Source: Aquimarina sp. AU474
GTDB lineage: Bacteria > Bacteroidota > Bacteroidia > Flavobacteriales > Flavobacteriaceae
NCBI RefSeq assembly: GCF_900312815.1
Contig: NZ_OMPE01000009.1
Location: 1,116,001 to 1,180,000, forward strand
Reading direction: 5' to 3'
Length of the DNA stretch: 64,000 nt
Of the stretch, positions 52,383-63,407 are shown in pieces. Every line of letters begins with the position of its first letter. The stretch's first letter is position 1. A program made the translations under genes and the position numbers. The notes beneath the pieces are model-generated. The model was not told the origin of the DNA, made no database searches, and saw only the letters and a program-made list of their open reading frames with translations.

Positions 52383-54767
52383 AAACATGTAATATTTTAC
52401 ATAGCAATTGTATTTTATAGTGGTCAGATGATTGCTCAAGAATTTCAATTATCAGGTATGGTTACCGATCAAAATGACCAACCCGTACCAGGTGTAACAG
52501 TTAGTATTAAAGGAACTACTACCGCAATACAAACAGATGCTGAAGGAAAATTTAATTTTTATCTAGAAAAAGAAACCTATACGTTACTGTTTAGCTATCA
52601 AGGAACGGAGAGAGCAGAGAGAATAATCGATTTAATACAGGATAATTCTATAAATGTCCAGCTTGAAGAGATTCTTGAAAAACTGGATGAGGTTTTGGTA
52701 AAATCAGTTCGTGTAGATGCCGATTCTCCAATTACCCATTCGAATTTATCCAAAGAAGAATTAGCAGAGCGAAATCTTGGCCAAGACATTCCTATATTAT
52801 TAAATTATCTACCCGGAGTAGTAACTACTACAGATGCAGGGACAGGAATAGGATATACTTATATTAGAGTTCGTGGAAGTGATGCTTCTCGAGTAAATGT
52901 TACCTTAAACGGAATACCATTTAATGATGCCGAAAGTCAAGGGACATTTTGGGTGAATTTACCGGATTTTGCATCTTCTATAGAAAATTTGCAATTACAG
53001 CGTGGTGTAGGAACTTCAACAAATGGTTCTGGTGCTTTTGGAGCTAGTTTAAACTTGCTTACTGATGCTGTTTCTGAGGTTGCAAATGCCGAAATATCAA
53101 ATTCTTTTGGCTCTTTTGGCACAAGAAGGCATAATGTAAAATTTAGTACTGGTTTGATCAATGAAAATATTGAGATTGCAGGACGTCTATCGGCAATAGC
53201 ATCAGATGGGTATATCGATCGAGCTTCTTCAGATTTAAAATCGTATTTCCTACAGGGATCTTTTGTAGATGACAACACCTTGATTAAAGCTGTCGCTTTT
53301 GGCGGGCATGAGATAACCTATCAATCGTGGTTTGGGATTGATCAAGCTACATTAGATACGGATCGAACTTTCAATCCAGCAGGTTTGTATACCGATGAAA
53401 ATGGTAATACTCGTTTTTATGATAATGAAGTAGATAACTATAAACAAGATCATTATCAATTACATTGGAACCAAAGATACAGTAACCATTGGTCAACAAA
53501 CTTAGGGTTAAATTATACTTACGGAAGAGGTTTTTTTGAACAATACAAAGAAGATGAAGATTTTGCGTTTTATGATTTTACACCTATTGTGATTGGAGGA
53601 GAAACTATTAATACAACAGATTTAATTCGTAGGCGATGGCTGGATAATGATTTTTATGTTGTAAATGCTTCTGCGAATTATAAAAATAATAATTGGGATG
53701 TAGATTTTGGGGCTTTTTATAGTCATTATGACGGAGATCATTTTGGCGAAGTTATTTGGGCTCAAAATGCTGGAGGATCAGAGATACGAGATAATTATTA
53801 TTTTGGTAATGGCACAAAAAATGAATTCACCATATTCGGTAAAACTACCTATAGAATTGATGATAAATGGACAGCTTTTGTGGATTTGCAAGGGCGTTTT
53901 GTTGATTATGAAACCTCTGGATTAACTTCTGATAGAGTGTCTTTAGAGGTAGATGAAACCTATGAATTCTTCAACCCAAAATTAGGGGCCACTTATCAGA
54001 TTAATGAAGGTAATCAATTGTATGTTTCTTATGCTAGAGCCAATAGAGAGCCTAGAAGAAGTGATTTTGAAAATGGAATTAATACAGCAGAAAGATTAAA
54101 TGACATTGAACTAGGTTGGAGATTTTCAAAAAACAAAACTATAGTAAATACGAATATTTACTATATGTGGTATAAGGATCAATTGGTCTTAACAGGAGCA
54201 TTAGATGATGTTGGAGCTCCAATTAGAGCAACTAGTGGAGAAAGTTTTCGTTTGGGGATAGAAATTGATGCAAACATAAGACTTTCGGATAAATTTGTAG
54301 TAAAACCTAATGTAGCCTTAAGTGCTAACAAGAATAAAGATTTTGTTACATCGAGAGATGGTAGTTTGGTAAATCTAGGTAATACTAATATTTCGTACTC
54401 TCCTAATATTGTTGCAGGAAATATGTTTATTTATCAACCTATAAAAAACCTTCAATTAGGGTTTTTATCCAAATTTGTAGGAGAACAATATATGGGTAAT
54501 ATTGATAGCGAAACATCAAAATTAGATAGCTTTTTTATAAATGATGTTAATATTATTTATGAAATTAATAATATCCCAGTTTTTAAATCGATTGTGCTTA
54601 CGGGACTAGTAAATAATGTGTTTGATGAAGAGTATGTGTCTAATGGGTATTTTTTCACATTTGACGATGATTTTTCAAACCCAGGGACGGTAACTACGGT
54701 AGAAGGTGCTGGTTTTTACCCTCAGGCGGGAATTAATTTCTTGCTAGGAGCAACATTAAAATTTTAA
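52380..54767 (+). CDS. TonB-dependent receptor, probably for thiamine or its precursors
   Basis: A 795-residue outer-membrane receptor: signal peptide (about 1-20, ending GQMIAQ), carboxypeptidase-regulatory-like domain (PVPGVTVSIKGTTTAIQTDAEGKF), plug (LPGVVTTTDAGTGIGYTYIRVRGSDASRVNVTLNG) and barrel to the C-terminus (LGATLKF, with the typical terminal aromatic). The ATG at 52380 is the start; the frame extends to a TTG at 52302 but without a signal peptide. Control by a TPP riboswitch points to uptake of thiamine, its phosphates or HMP (established for riboswitch-linked receptors in Bacteroidota). It has its own terminator and is a separate unit from the biosynthetic genes. Confidence 0.92.
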   Translation: MKHVIFYIAIVFYSGQMIAQEFQLSGMVTDQNDQPVPGVTVSIKGTTTAIQTDAEGKFNFYLEKETYTLLFSYQGTERAERIIDLIQDNSINVQLEEILEKLDEVLVKSVRVDADSPITHSNLSKEELAERNLGQDIPILLNYLPGVVTTTDAGTGIGYTYIRVRGSDASRVNVTLNGIPFNDAESQGTFWVNLPDFASSIENLQLQRGVGTSTNGSGAFGASLNLLTDAVSEVANAEISNSFGSFGTRRHNVKFSTGLINENIEIAGRLSAIASDGYIDRASSDLKSYFLQGSFVDDNTLIKAVAFGGHEITYQSWFGIDQATLDTDRTFNPAGLYTDENGNTRFYDNEVDNYKQDHYQLHWNQRYSNHWSTNLGLNYTYGRGFFEQYKEDEDFAFYDFTPIVIGGETINTTDLIRRRWLDNDFYVVNASANYKNNNWDVDFGAFYSHYDGDHFGEVIWAQNAGGSEIRDNYYFGNGTKNEFTIFGKTTYRIDDKWTAFVDLQGRFVDYETSGLTSDRVSLEVDETYEFFNPKLGATYQINEGNQLYVSYARANREPRRSDFENGINTAERLNDIELGWRFSKNKTIVNTNIYYMWYKDQLVLTGALDDVGAPIRATSGESFRLGIEIDANIRLSDKFVVKPNVALSANKNKDFVTSRDGSLVNLGNTNISYSPNIVAGNMFIYQPIKNLQLGFLSKFVGEQYMGNIDSETSKLDSFFINDVNIIYEINNIPVFKSIVLTGLVNNVFDEEYVSNGYFFTFDDDFSNPGTVTTVEGAGFYPQAGINFLLGATLKF

Positions 54768-54772
54768 TTTAT

Positions 54773-54807
54773 AACCTACATATAACTAATTATATGTAGG
54801 TTTTTAT
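54773..54807 (+). terminator. Intrinsic terminator after thiamine TonB receptor
   Basis: A perfect 13-bp stem AACCTACATATAA with TTATATGTAGGTT around CTAA, followed by T residues. Confidence 0.88.
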
Positions 54808-54821
54808 TATTTTTATAACAT

Positions 54822-54907
54822 AAACTTTAGGGGTGTCCTTAACTTAGGTTAGGTCTGAGAAATACCCTTTGAACCTGATGCGGTTAGTACCGACGAAGGG
54901 AAAAGTT
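54822..54907 (+). ncRNA. TPP riboswitch (THI element) 2
   Basis: Canonical aptamer: P1 arms AACTTT/AAAGTT, AGGGGTGTCC, GGTCTGAGAAATACCC, TTTGAACCTGATG, CGGTTAGTACCG and CGAAGGGAA. It heads the thiS-thiC-to-thiH operon. After it come a short hairpin (54911-54927, ATCACAT with ATGTGAT) and a hairpin around the thiS start. Confidence 0.97.
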
Positions 54908-54961
54908 AACATCACATATAATGTGATTTATCTTCTTTCAAAAAGGCGTGTATAGCCTAAA

Positions 54962-54999
54962 GTTTATGGATTAATCCAAATAATGATATGACCATAAAC
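54962..54999 (+). promoter_or_regulatory. Hairpin spanning the thiS start codon
   Basis: GTTTATGG (54962-54969) pairs with CCATAAAC (54992-54999), the latter being codons 2-4 of thiS, so the ATG lies in the loop next to the stem. Within the loop, GGATTAATCC can pair alternatively. It is a plausible translational expression platform for riboswitch 2. Confidence 0.5.
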
Positions 55000-55188
55000 G
55001 TTAATAATCAATCACAATCCATTTCAGAAAACACTTCTATTCAGATGCTTTTGGAGTATTTAAATATTACTACTAATGGAATAGCTATTGCTGTTAATAA
55101 TGAAATAATTATAAAAGAAAAATGGGATCAAGCTATTGTAGAAAATGATGATAACATAACTATTATAAAAGCAACACAAGGGGGATAA
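54988..55188 (+). CDS. thiS: Sulfur carrier protein ThiS
   Basis: A 66-residue ubiquitin-like sulfur carrier whose C-terminal Gly-Gly (IIKATQGG) is adenylated and thiocarboxylated to deliver sulfur for the thiazole ring. The length and fold are normal (MTINVNNQSQSI, GIAIAVNNEIIIKEKWDQ). It is the first gene of the riboswitch-controlled operon. The adenylating enzyme ThiF is not seen in the window. Confidence 0.94.
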   Translation: MTINVNNQSQSISENTSIQMLLEYLNITTNGIAIAVNNEIIIKEKWDQAIVENDDNITIIKATQGG

Positions 55189-55211
55189 AAACCACAAATT
55201 TAACACGCTAA

Positions 55212-57095
<1,884 letters not shown>

Positions 57096-57107
57096 TAAGA
57101 ACACGGT

Positions 57108-57710
57108 ATGCTAATCATTCTTACTTCAGAACGTGAATTAGAAAATGAATCGGATCAGATTAATCAGCTTTTTCAAAATGGATTGAATATACTTCATTTT
57201 CGAAAACCAACTTTAGATAAAGAAGGATATAGAGCACTACTTAATCAGATAGAGAAAAAATATCATAATCGAATCATGTTGCATCAATTTCATGAATTAT
57301 GTCTAGAATTTGATCTTAGAGGGATTCATATTCAAGAACAACCTAGAATCGATTTAGATGACAAATTAGAAGAGTATGTATTAGAATATGAAAATGAAGG
57401 ATTTAAAATAAGTAGTTCTTTTCATTCTAAGGAAGATATTAAAAACTGTATTGTTCGTTTTGAGTATGTCTTACTAAGTCCGGTTTTTAGTTCAATTTCA
57501 AAAGCAGGTTATTTAGGAAAGGGTTTCGATGTAAATGATCTAAACGAATTTGTAGTAGGAATGGGAGGTATTAATGAAAATACTTTGCAAGCAACATTTG
57601 ATCTTGGATATAGAGGTGTTGGGGTTTTAGGCGGAATTTGGAATACAGAGAAACCTATAAAAAGCTTCCAAGCGATTTATAATAAACTTAAAGCCGTTAG
57701 AAAAGTATAG
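57108..57710 (+). CDS. TenI/ThiE-like protein
   Basis: A 200-residue TIM-barrel protein of the thiamine phosphate synthase/TenI superfamily (ILTSERELENESDQINQLFQNGLNILHFRKP, SSSFHSKEDI, VLLSPVFSSISKAGYLGKGF, GMGGINENTLQ). Compared with the true ThiE encoded downstream, the magnesium/pyrophosphate-binding NDN...DGVHLG segment is replaced by MLHQFHELCLEFDLRGIHIQ. So it is more likely a TenI-type thiazole tautomerase or a specialised synthase. The gene order thiC-this-thiD supports a thiamine role. Confidence 0.8.
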   Translation: MLIILTSERELENESDQINQLFQNGLNILHFRKPTLDKEGYRALLNQIEKKYHNRIMLHQFHELCLEFDLRGIHIQEQPRIDLDDKLEEYVLEYENEGFKISSSFHSKEDIKNCIVRFEYVLLSPVFSSISKAGYLGKGFDVNDLNEFVVGMGGINENTLQATFDLGYRGVGVLGGIWNTEKPIKSFQAIYNKLKAVRKV

Positions 57711-57736
57711 ATTAATATTTTTATAGGCGCATATAC

Positions 57737-58501
57737 ATGAAACAACGTCCATATACCTTAACAATTGCGGGTTTTGATCCATCTAATGGAGCAGGAATCA
57801 CAGCAGATGTCAAGACTTTTGAAGCATCAAAAGTATATGGGTTATCCGTTTGTACAGCTAATACCGTTCAAAATGACATTGAGTTTACATCCTGTCATTG
57901 GGTAGATATCGAGGTGATTAAAAGTCAAATCGATGCCTTATTTGATCGTTTTAATATTGGTTTTGTCAAAATTGGAATAGTCGAAAATTGGAATGTATTA
58001 ATTGAGATTATCGATGTATTGCTAGAGAAAAATTCGAAACTAAAAATAATTTGGGATCCAATATTAAGGTCAAGTTCAGAGTTTGATTTTTATGACATAT
58101 CATCGCAAGAGGTATCAATAAATCAATTTGATTCAATTTTGGACAAAATTTATTTGTTGACTCCAAATTACCATGAGATTAAAGCGTTGTGTCAAAGTAA
58201 AACGATTCTAGAAACTGTAAAACATATTAGCAGCAAAACAAATCTTCTTTTAAAAGGAGGTCATAGAAAAGAAAATATCGGAAAAGATGAGTTGTTTATG
58301 CAGAACGGAAAGCATTTTGTTTTAAATCCTAAGAGAAGCGATTGTTCAGAAAAACATGGAAGTGGCTGTATTCTTTCTTCGGCTATTACTGCGCAATTGG
58401 CTTTAGGTTCTTCATTAGTTAAATCGTGTTATAGAGGAAAAAAGTATACTGAAAAAGTGTTGAGTTCAAACAAAATATTATTGGGATATCATAAAATATA
58501 A
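57737..58501 (+). CDS. thiD: Hydroxymethylpyrimidine (phosphate) kinase
   Basis: A 254-residue ribokinase-fold enzyme that phosphorylates HMP and HMP-P to HMP-PP. Motifs: TIAGFDPSNGAGITADVKTFEASKVYG, the central WDPILRSSS and NYHEIKALC, and the anion-hole/catalytic KHGSGCILSSAI (D replaced by a GSGC-type motif with the preceding EKH). Complete, with normal length. It lies 11 bases before thiE. Confidence 0.92.
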   Translation: MKQRPYTLTIAGFDPSNGAGITADVKTFEASKVYGLSVCTANTVQNDIEFTSCHWVDIEVIKSQIDALFDRFNIGFVKIGIVENWNVLIEIIDVLLEKNSKLKIIWDPILRSSSEFDFYDISSQEVSINQFDSILDKIYLLTPNYHEIKALCQSKTILETVKHISSKTNLLLKGGHRKENIGKDELFMQNGKHFVLNPKRSDCSEKHGSGCILSSAITAQLALGSSLVKSCYRGKKYTEKVLSSNKILLGYHKI

Positions 58502-58512
58502 CCGGTGTTAAG

Positions 58513-59139
58513 ATGAAAGAAATTCAATTACAATATATATCGCAAGGAACAACTCCTCAGGAGCATCTTGTACATATAGAAAAAGTTTGTAGCGCTGGCG
58601 GGAGGTGGATTCAGTTACGGTTAAAAAACACTGATGTTGTGACCTATCTTGATACAGCTTTAAAGTGTAGAAATATTTGTGATCAATATAACGCAATAAT
58701 GATTGTTAATGATAATATTGATGTTGCCAAAGCAGTTTTAGCAGATGGTGTTCATTTAGGATTAAATGACACAAATATCATCAAAGCCAGAAAAATTTTA
58801 GGAGATAATTTTATTATTGGTGGTACTGCAAATACAATTGACGATTGTAAACAACATGTGGAGTCGGGAGTAGATTATATTGGTCTTGGCCCATACAGAT
58901 ATACAACGACAAAAAATAAATTAAGCCCAATATTAGGGATTAATGGATACAAAAGTATTTTATCTGAATTTAGAAATTTTAATACCACTATACCTGTGGT
59001 AGCTATAGGAGGAATAATAGAAAAGGATATTAAAGACCTTATAGCTATAGGATTATCAGGAATCGCAGTTTCAGGAATGCTTACGAAGCATAAAGATTTA
59101 AAAGAAAAAATTGAAAATATAAAAACACATATAGTTTAA
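58513..59139 (+). CDS. thiE: Thiamine phosphate synthase
   Basis: A 208-residue TIM barrel that couples HMP-PP with thiazole phosphate to form thiamine phosphate. Active-site segments are intact: [63 protein letters not shown] and VVAIGGI. It differs from the TenI-like gene two positions upstream and is the real synthase. Confidence 0.95.
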   Translation: MKEIQLQYISQGTTPQEHLVHIEKVCSAGGRWIQLRLKNTDVVTYLDTALKCRNICDQYNAIMIVNDNIDVAKAVLADGVHLGLNDTNIIKARKILGDNFIIGGTANTIDDCKQHVESGVDYIGLGPYRYTTTKNKLSPILGINGYKSILSEFRNFNTTIPVVAIGGIIEKDIKDLIAIGLSGIAVSGMLTKHKDLKEKIENIKTHIV

Positions 59140-59143
59140 AGTG

Positions 59144-59914
59144 ATGGATAAACTAAAAATTGCGGATAAAGAATTTTCATCTCGTTTATTTACCGGAACA
59201 GGAAAATTTAGTTCTTCCGATTTGATGAGAAAAGCATTGCTCGAATCAGAGAGTGAATTAATTACAGTAGCACTTAAGAGAGTCGATGTTAATAATGAAA
59301 ACGATGATATTTTAAGTCATCTAGATCACCCTAGAATTAATTTGTTGCCCAATACATCGGGAGTTAGAGATGCGAAGGAGGCGATTTTTGCAGCGCAATT
59401 AGCTCGTGAAGCTCTAGAAACTAATTGGATAAAATTAGAAATTCATCCTGATCCAAAATACCTTTTGCCAGACCCTATAGAAACGTTAATGGCAGCAGAA
59501 GAATTGGCGAAATTGGGATTTGTAGTTATGCCTTATATTCATGCAGACCCCGTTCTTTGTAAACGACTTGAAGAAGTAGGTGCCCAGTGTGTAATGCCAT
59601 TAGGAGCACCTATAGGTAGTAATAAAGGGTTAAAAACATTAGAGTTTTTGGAAATTATAATTGAACAGAGCAACGTGCCTGTTGTAGTAGATGCAGGTAT
59701 CGGAAGCCCATCTCATGCTGCTTATGCTATGGAAATTGGTGCAGATGCAGTGTTAGTCAATACGGCTATAGCCGTATCTCAACAACCTGTCCAAATGGCA
59801 CAAGCTTTTAAAATGTCGGTAGAAGCGGGTCGCATGGCGTATAATGCAAAATTGGCCCCGATTAAACAACATGCCGAGGCAAGTAGCCCTTTAACAAGTT
59901 TTTTAAATGAATAA
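59144..59914 (+). CDS. thiG: Thiazole synthase
   Basis: A 256-residue TIM barrel that builds thiazole phosphate from DXP, dehydroglycine and ThiS thiocarboxylate. [14 protein letters not shown], the Schiff-base Lys in [28 protein letters not shown] and [30 protein letters not shown] are all present. I use the ATG at 59144; a GTG lies directly before it at 59141. The stop overlaps the thiH start by 8 bases, so ThiG and ThiH, which form a complex in other bacteria, are coupled. Confidence 0.96.
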   Translation: MDKLKIADKEFSSRLFTGTGKFSSSDLMRKALLESESELITVALKRVDVNNENDDILSHLDHPRINLLPNTSGVRDAKEAIFAAQLAREALETNWIKLEIHPDPKYLLPDPIETLMAAEELAKLGFVVMPYIHADPVLCKRLEEVGAQCVMPLGAPIGSNKGLKTLEFLEIIIEQSNVPVVVDAGIGSPSHAAYAMEIGADAVLVNTAIAVSQQPVQMAQAFKMSVEAGRMAYNAKLAPIKQHAEASSPLTSFLNE

Positions 59915-61022
59915 TAGTTTTAAAAACATATTTGATCAATATAATTGGGATGAAACTCTATCTGGGATTCTTTCAAAAAATGAAAATGATGTCTTGCAAG
60001 CATTACATAAATCAAAACGTAATCTCGAAGATTTTAAAGCTTTAATTTCACCTGCTGCAAAACCCTATTTAGAGCAAATGGCACAAATAAGTAGCTCCGT
60101 GACGAAAAAACGTTTTGGAAATACAATACAAATGTACGCACCAATGTATTTGAGTAATGAGTGCCAAAATATATGTACTTATTGTGGGTTTAGCATGACC
60201 AATAAAATTCCTAGAAGAACATTAACAGATCGAGAAATCTTAAGAGAAGTCGATTTCTTAAAATCTAAAGGATACAATCACATTCTTTTGGTTACTGGTG
60301 AGGCTAATAAAACGGTAGGAGTAGATTATATCAATAACGCAATTAAATTAATCCAATCTAAATTTGCTAATATTACTATTGAGGTGCAGCCGTTGGACCA
60401 AGAAGATTATGAATTATTGATCGAAAACGGATTGTATGCGGTGTTGGTTTATCAAGAAACATATCATGAAGAAGAATATAAGATACATCATCCAAAAGGG
60501 CGAAAATCTAATTTCGAATATAGGCTAGAGACTCCAGATCGATTAGGTCGGGCTGGGATTCATAAAATTGGATTGGGAGCATTATTTGGATTAGAAGATT
60601 GGCGGGCCGATAGTTTTTTTACAGCCTTGCATTTACAATATTTACAGAAAACATATTGGAAAACTAAGTATTCTATATCTTTTCCAAGATTACGACCACA
60701 TTCTGGAGGTTTAGAACCTAAAGTAGCTATGACAGATTCGGATTTGGTTCAATTAATTTGTGCTTATAGGTTGTTGGATGAAGATATAGAATTATCCATG
60801 TCAACACGAGAGAGCGAAGGGTTTAGAGAAAATATTGTTGGTTTAGGAATAACTTCTATTAGTGCAGAGTCTAAGACAAATCCAGGAGGCTATGTAGTAG
60901 AACCACAATCTCTAGAACAATTTGAAATTTCAGATGAGCGCCCTACAGAAGCCGTGGTAGCTATGCTAAAACAAAAAGGCCTAGATGTTGTTTGGAAAGA
61001 CTGGGCGTATAACTGGCAATAG
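59907..61022 (+). CDS. thiH: 2-iminoacetate synthase (radical SAM)
   Basis: A 371-residue radical SAM enzyme that cleaves tyrosine to dehydroglycine, p-cresol being the by-product. The cluster motif is [10 protein letters not shown] (Cys-x3-Cys-x2-Cys, near residues 90-97); [25 protein letters not shown] and [10 protein letters not shown] are family features. Use of ThiH rather than ThiO implies an anaerobically competent route. It is the last gene of the operon; no thiF follows. Confidence 0.96.
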   Translation: MNNSFKNIFDQYNWDETLSGILSKNENDVLQALHKSKRNLEDFKALISPAAKPYLEQMAQISSSVTKKRFGNTIQMYAPMYLSNECQNICTYCGFSMTNKIPRRTLTDREILREVDFLKSKGYNHILLVTGEANKTVGVDYINNAIKLIQSKFANITIEVQPLDQEDYELLIENGLYAVLVYQETYHEEEYKIHHPKGRKSNFEYRLETPDRLGRAGIHKIGLGALFGLEDWRADSFFTALHLQYLQKTYWKTKYSISFPRLRPHSGGLEPKVAMTDSDLVQLICAYRLLDEDIELSMSTRESEGFRENIVGLGITSISAESKTNPGGYVVEPQSLEQFEISDERPTEAVVAMLKQKGLDVVWKDWAYNWQ

Positions 61023-61043
61023 AACTTGGCGCCAATAATGGTC

Positions 61044-61475
61044 TTAGTTCGTTATAGAAAGGGTGTTTCCATCTCTACGGATACTGTATCGTCTCAATCC
61101 AAATTGACCTTCTCCTGCGGTTTGTTGACCGGTTACAATATTATAACTATTCCCGTCATCGCAATCACATGTTGATGTAATTCCTTCTACCGATTGTGTA
61201 GAACATGTATTTGGTGTGTGATTAGGATCACTTAACTCAAAAGCACTGTATTGTACATTATCAATATTGTAAATAATAATCCCTCTTATACTACCATTTT
61301 GAGTTCTGTCAATAAAATGATTACCAGGAAAATCAAGATCATTAAATTGAGGTAGATTAAGATTAATTTGATAGTTAATACTCACATTAGGTAAAAACTG
61401 ATTGTTATCGGGTCCATCATCACTACTGCATGATACTATCAAAATAAAATTGAACAGGAATACTATCTTTTTCAT
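61044..61475 (-). CDS. Lipoprotein with degenerate Rieske-like domain
   Basis: A 143-residue lipoprotein (lipobox ending at Cys16, IVSCSSDDGPDNNQ). The remainder resembles a Rieske beta-sandwich (GIIIYNIDNVQYSAFELSDPNHTPN, then CDCDDGNSYNIVTGQQTAGEGQFGLRRYSIRRDGNTLSI), but the expected Cys-x-His pairs are incomplete: DPNH replaces CPH, and the second pair reads CDCDDG. So a 2Fe-2S cluster is doubtful. It faces thiH and has no partner gene. Assignment by pattern only. Confidence 0.6.
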   Translation of the reverse strand: MKKIVFLFNFILIVSCSSDDGPDNNQFLPNVSINYQINLNLPQFNDLDFPGNHFIDRTQNGSIRGIIIYNIDNVQYSAFELSDPNHTPNTCSTQSVEGITSTCDCDDGNSYNIVTGQQTAGEGQFGLRRYSIRRDGNTLSITN

Positions 61476-61507
61476 AACATTATTATTGTGTTGGCAAATT
61501 ACGTAAA

Positions 61508-61541
61508 TTTGTAATCTTCCATGAAATTTTTGTTATCTTTG
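61508..61541 (+). promoter_or_regulatory. Promoter of greA
   Basis: TTTG (61508-61511) and TATCTTTG (61534-61541, exact TAnnTTTG) with a 22-base spacer. The predicted start falls about at 61546. Confidence 0.6.
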
Positions 61542-61547
61542 AATAAC

Positions 61548-61571
61548 AATCCCATACCTATGGGATTTTTT
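61548..61571 (+). terminator. Terminator-like hairpin at the 5' end of greA mRNA
   Basis: AATCCCATA pairs with TATGGGATT, followed by a short T run. It starts only 6 bases after the -7 box and ends about 24 bases before the ATG, so it would be the very first part of the greA message: an attenuator, or a 5' stabilising cap. Confidence 0.55.
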
Positions 61572-61594
61572 GTATTTATATAAACGATGAAGTT

Positions 61595-62071
61595 ATGAGC
61601 AAAGTATCTTATTATTCTGCAGAGGGGCTAAAAAAATTACGAGATGAACTAAATAATCTCAAGGATGTAGAGCGGCCAAAGGCTTCTCAAGCTATTGCAG
61701 AAGCACGTGACAAAGGTGATTTAAGTGAAAATGCTGAATATGATGCCGCAAAAGAAGCTCAGGGATTACTTGAGATGAGGATTTCTAAATTAGAAGAAAC
61801 TTTAGCCGGTGCACGTTTAATTGATGAATCTCAATTAGACATTTCTAAAGCATTAATTCATTCTACCGTAAAGATCAAAAATCAAATAAATGGCGCAGAA
61901 ATGACATATAAGTTAGTTGCCCAAAGTGAAGCTGATCTTAAAACTGGTAAAATATCTGTAGATTCTCCTATTGGGAAAGGCCTTTTAGGAAAAAGTGTTG
62001 GCGAAGTTGCAGAGATTCAGGTTCCTAATGGTGTCATGAATTTTGACATTATAGAGATCACAAGAGAATAA
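61595..62071 (+). CDS. greA: Transcription elongation factor GreA
   Basis: A 158-residue factor that enters the RNA polymerase secondary channel and stimulates cleavage of backtracked RNA. The N-terminal coiled coil with the acidic tip (ARDKGDLSENAEYDAAKEAQ) and the C-terminal FKBP-like domain (SPIGKGLLGKSVGEVAEIQVPNG) are complete. An intrinsic terminator follows at 62092. Its leader carries a terminator-like hairpin. Confidence 0.97.
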   Translation: MSKVSYYSAEGLKKLRDELNNLKDVERPKASQAIAEARDKGDLSENAEYDAAKEAQGLLEMRISKLEETLAGARLIDESQLDISKALIHSTVKIKNQINGAEMTYKLVAQSEADLKTGKISVDSPIGKGLLGKSVGEVAEIQVPNGVMNFDIIEITRE

Positions 62072-62091
62072 AAATAAATTTTAGTAATGTT

Positions 62092-62125
62092 AAAACCCTT
62101 TTTTAATTGTAAAAAAGGGTTTTTT
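62092..62125 (+). terminator. Intrinsic terminator after greA
   Basis: A perfect 13-bp stem AAAACCCTTTTTT with AAAAAAGGGTTTT around a 6-base loop, then T residues. Confidence 0.9.
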
Positions 62126-62189
62126 CTGGTTTAGACTTACAAATAAATAGATTATATTTCGAATTCATAAACCGACTAAAATTTTATTA

Positions 62190-62579
62190 ATGCCTACCCT
62201 ATTCACTAAAATTATTAATGGTGAAATTCCGTCTTTTAAAATAGCCGAAGACGAGAATTTCTTTGCTTTTTTAGACATTAGTCCTAATGCAAAAGGACAC
62301 ACATTATGTATTCCTAAAAAGGAAGAAGACAAAATATTTGATCTAGAAGAAGATGAATATCTTGATCTAATGCGATTTTCACGTAAAGTAGCAAAAGCAC
62401 TTGAAAAAACGGTGTCATGCAAACGTATTGGAATTGCAGTAGTTGGATTAGAAGTACCACATGTACATGTGCATCTTATTCCATTAAACGAAATGGAAGA
62501 AATGACTTTTAAAAACAAAATCTCTATGTCGAATTCAGAATTTGAAACATTAGCGTCTCAAATCCGATCGAATTTATAA
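62190..62579 (+). CDS. HIT family protein (histidine triad hydrolase)
   Basis: A 129-residue HINT-type protein that hydrolyses nucleoside phosphoramidates or related phosphate bonds. TLFTKIINGEIPSFKI at the N-terminus, FLDISPNAKGHTL and the triad HVHVHLIPL (His-x-His-x-His-x-x, near 93-99) are diagnostic. It is followed after 6 bases by a thioesterase gene and is probably cotranscribed. Confidence 0.94.
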   Translation: MPTLFTKIINGEIPSFKIAEDENFFAFLDISPNAKGHTLCIPKKEEDKIFDLEEDEYLDLMRFSRKVAKALEKTVSCKRIGIAVVGLEVPHVHVHLIPLNEMEEMTFKNKISMSNSEFETLASQIRSNL

Positions 62580-62585
62580 TGTATA

Positions 62586-62996
62586 ATGCAGGAAACAGAT
62601 TTTAAATTATCCTTAAAACTTCGGATTGATTGGAGTGAAATGGATACATATCAACATGTGAATAACGTAAATTTCATGAAATACATGCAAAGTGCGAGGG
62701 TTCAATTTTGGGATGTAACTGGATTAGCAAAATTATATGAGGAAACAAAAAAAGGACCGATGTTAGTTTCGACTAAATGCGATTTTAAACACCCGCTATT
62801 TTTCCCTGGTAATGTTATTATTAAAACAAAAGTAGAATTTATAAAAAATTCAAGTTTTGGATTATATCATAAACTCTATAATGATGAAGGAGTGTTGTGT
62901 GCCGAAGGCCATGATGTAGCAGTTTGTTTTGATTTTAATATAGATAAAACTTTTAAAATCACCGAAGAACTTAGGAAGGTAATGTTACAGTATTGA
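62586..62996 (+). CDS. Acyl-CoA thioesterase (hotdog fold)
   Basis: A 136-residue 4HBT-type thioesterase. The N-terminal active-site motif RIDWSEMDTYQHVNNVNFMKYMQSAR (Asp in SEMDTYQHVNN) and the central helix are clear; the C-terminal part (DVAVCFDFN) completes the fold. It hydrolyses acyl-CoA or acyl-ACP; chain-length specificity is unknown. It overlaps nothing and is convergent with a small membrane protein gene 4 bases away. Confidence 0.92.
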   Translation: MQETDFKLSLKLRIDWSEMDTYQHVNNVNFMKYMQSARVQFWDVTGLAKLYEETKKGPMLVSTKCDFKHPLFFPGNVIIKTKVEFIKNSSFGLYHKLYNDEGVLCAEGHDVAVCFDFNIDKTFKITEELRKVMLQY

Positions 62997-63000
62997 TATA

Positions 63001-63363
63001 CTAACCTAAGCCTAATACATCTGGATAGTATAGGTGTATATATACCAAGACTATCATTGCCAATAGTACAAAGGATAATAGAAAAAACAATCCAGTAAAT
63101 TTTATTGAAGAAGGTTTAGAAGAGATGGTTTTTTTATGATATTCGTATACTCGTTCTATGTCTTTTGTCCATTGTCCAGCAAAAATCTGAGTTTCGCATT
63201 TACCACAATGAATGCTTTCGATGACATTTTTGTTTGTTTTAATTAGTAGTTTTGATTTCAACTTTTCCTGTTTGAAAGAAAGAGTCATTCCATCAGTAGA
63301 GTAACATTCTGGACAGTTATTGGTGAGCGTCGCTTCTTTTAGAATAATATATTCTGTTTTCAC
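63001..63363 (-). CDS. Small membrane protein with cysteine-pair motif
   Basis: A 120-residue protein. The N-terminal part has two Cys-x2-Cys pairs (CPEC at 17-20 and CGKC near 53-56), which look like a zinc ribbon. A linker and one hydrophobic segment (about 88-113) follow. I do not recognise a family. The gene is downstream of the histidine kinase gene on the same strand with 44 bases between, so it may belong to the same unit. Confidence 0.65.
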   Translation of the reverse strand: MKTEYIILKEATLTNNCPECYSTDGMTLSFKQEKLKSKLLIKTNKNVIESIHCGKCETQIFAGQWTKDIERVYEYHKKTISSKPSSIKFTGLFFLLSFVLLAMIVLVYIHLYYPDVLGLG

Positions 63364-63407
63364 ATTGATTGGATTTGGAACTATATAACGCGCCCAAAAG
63401 GAGATTG

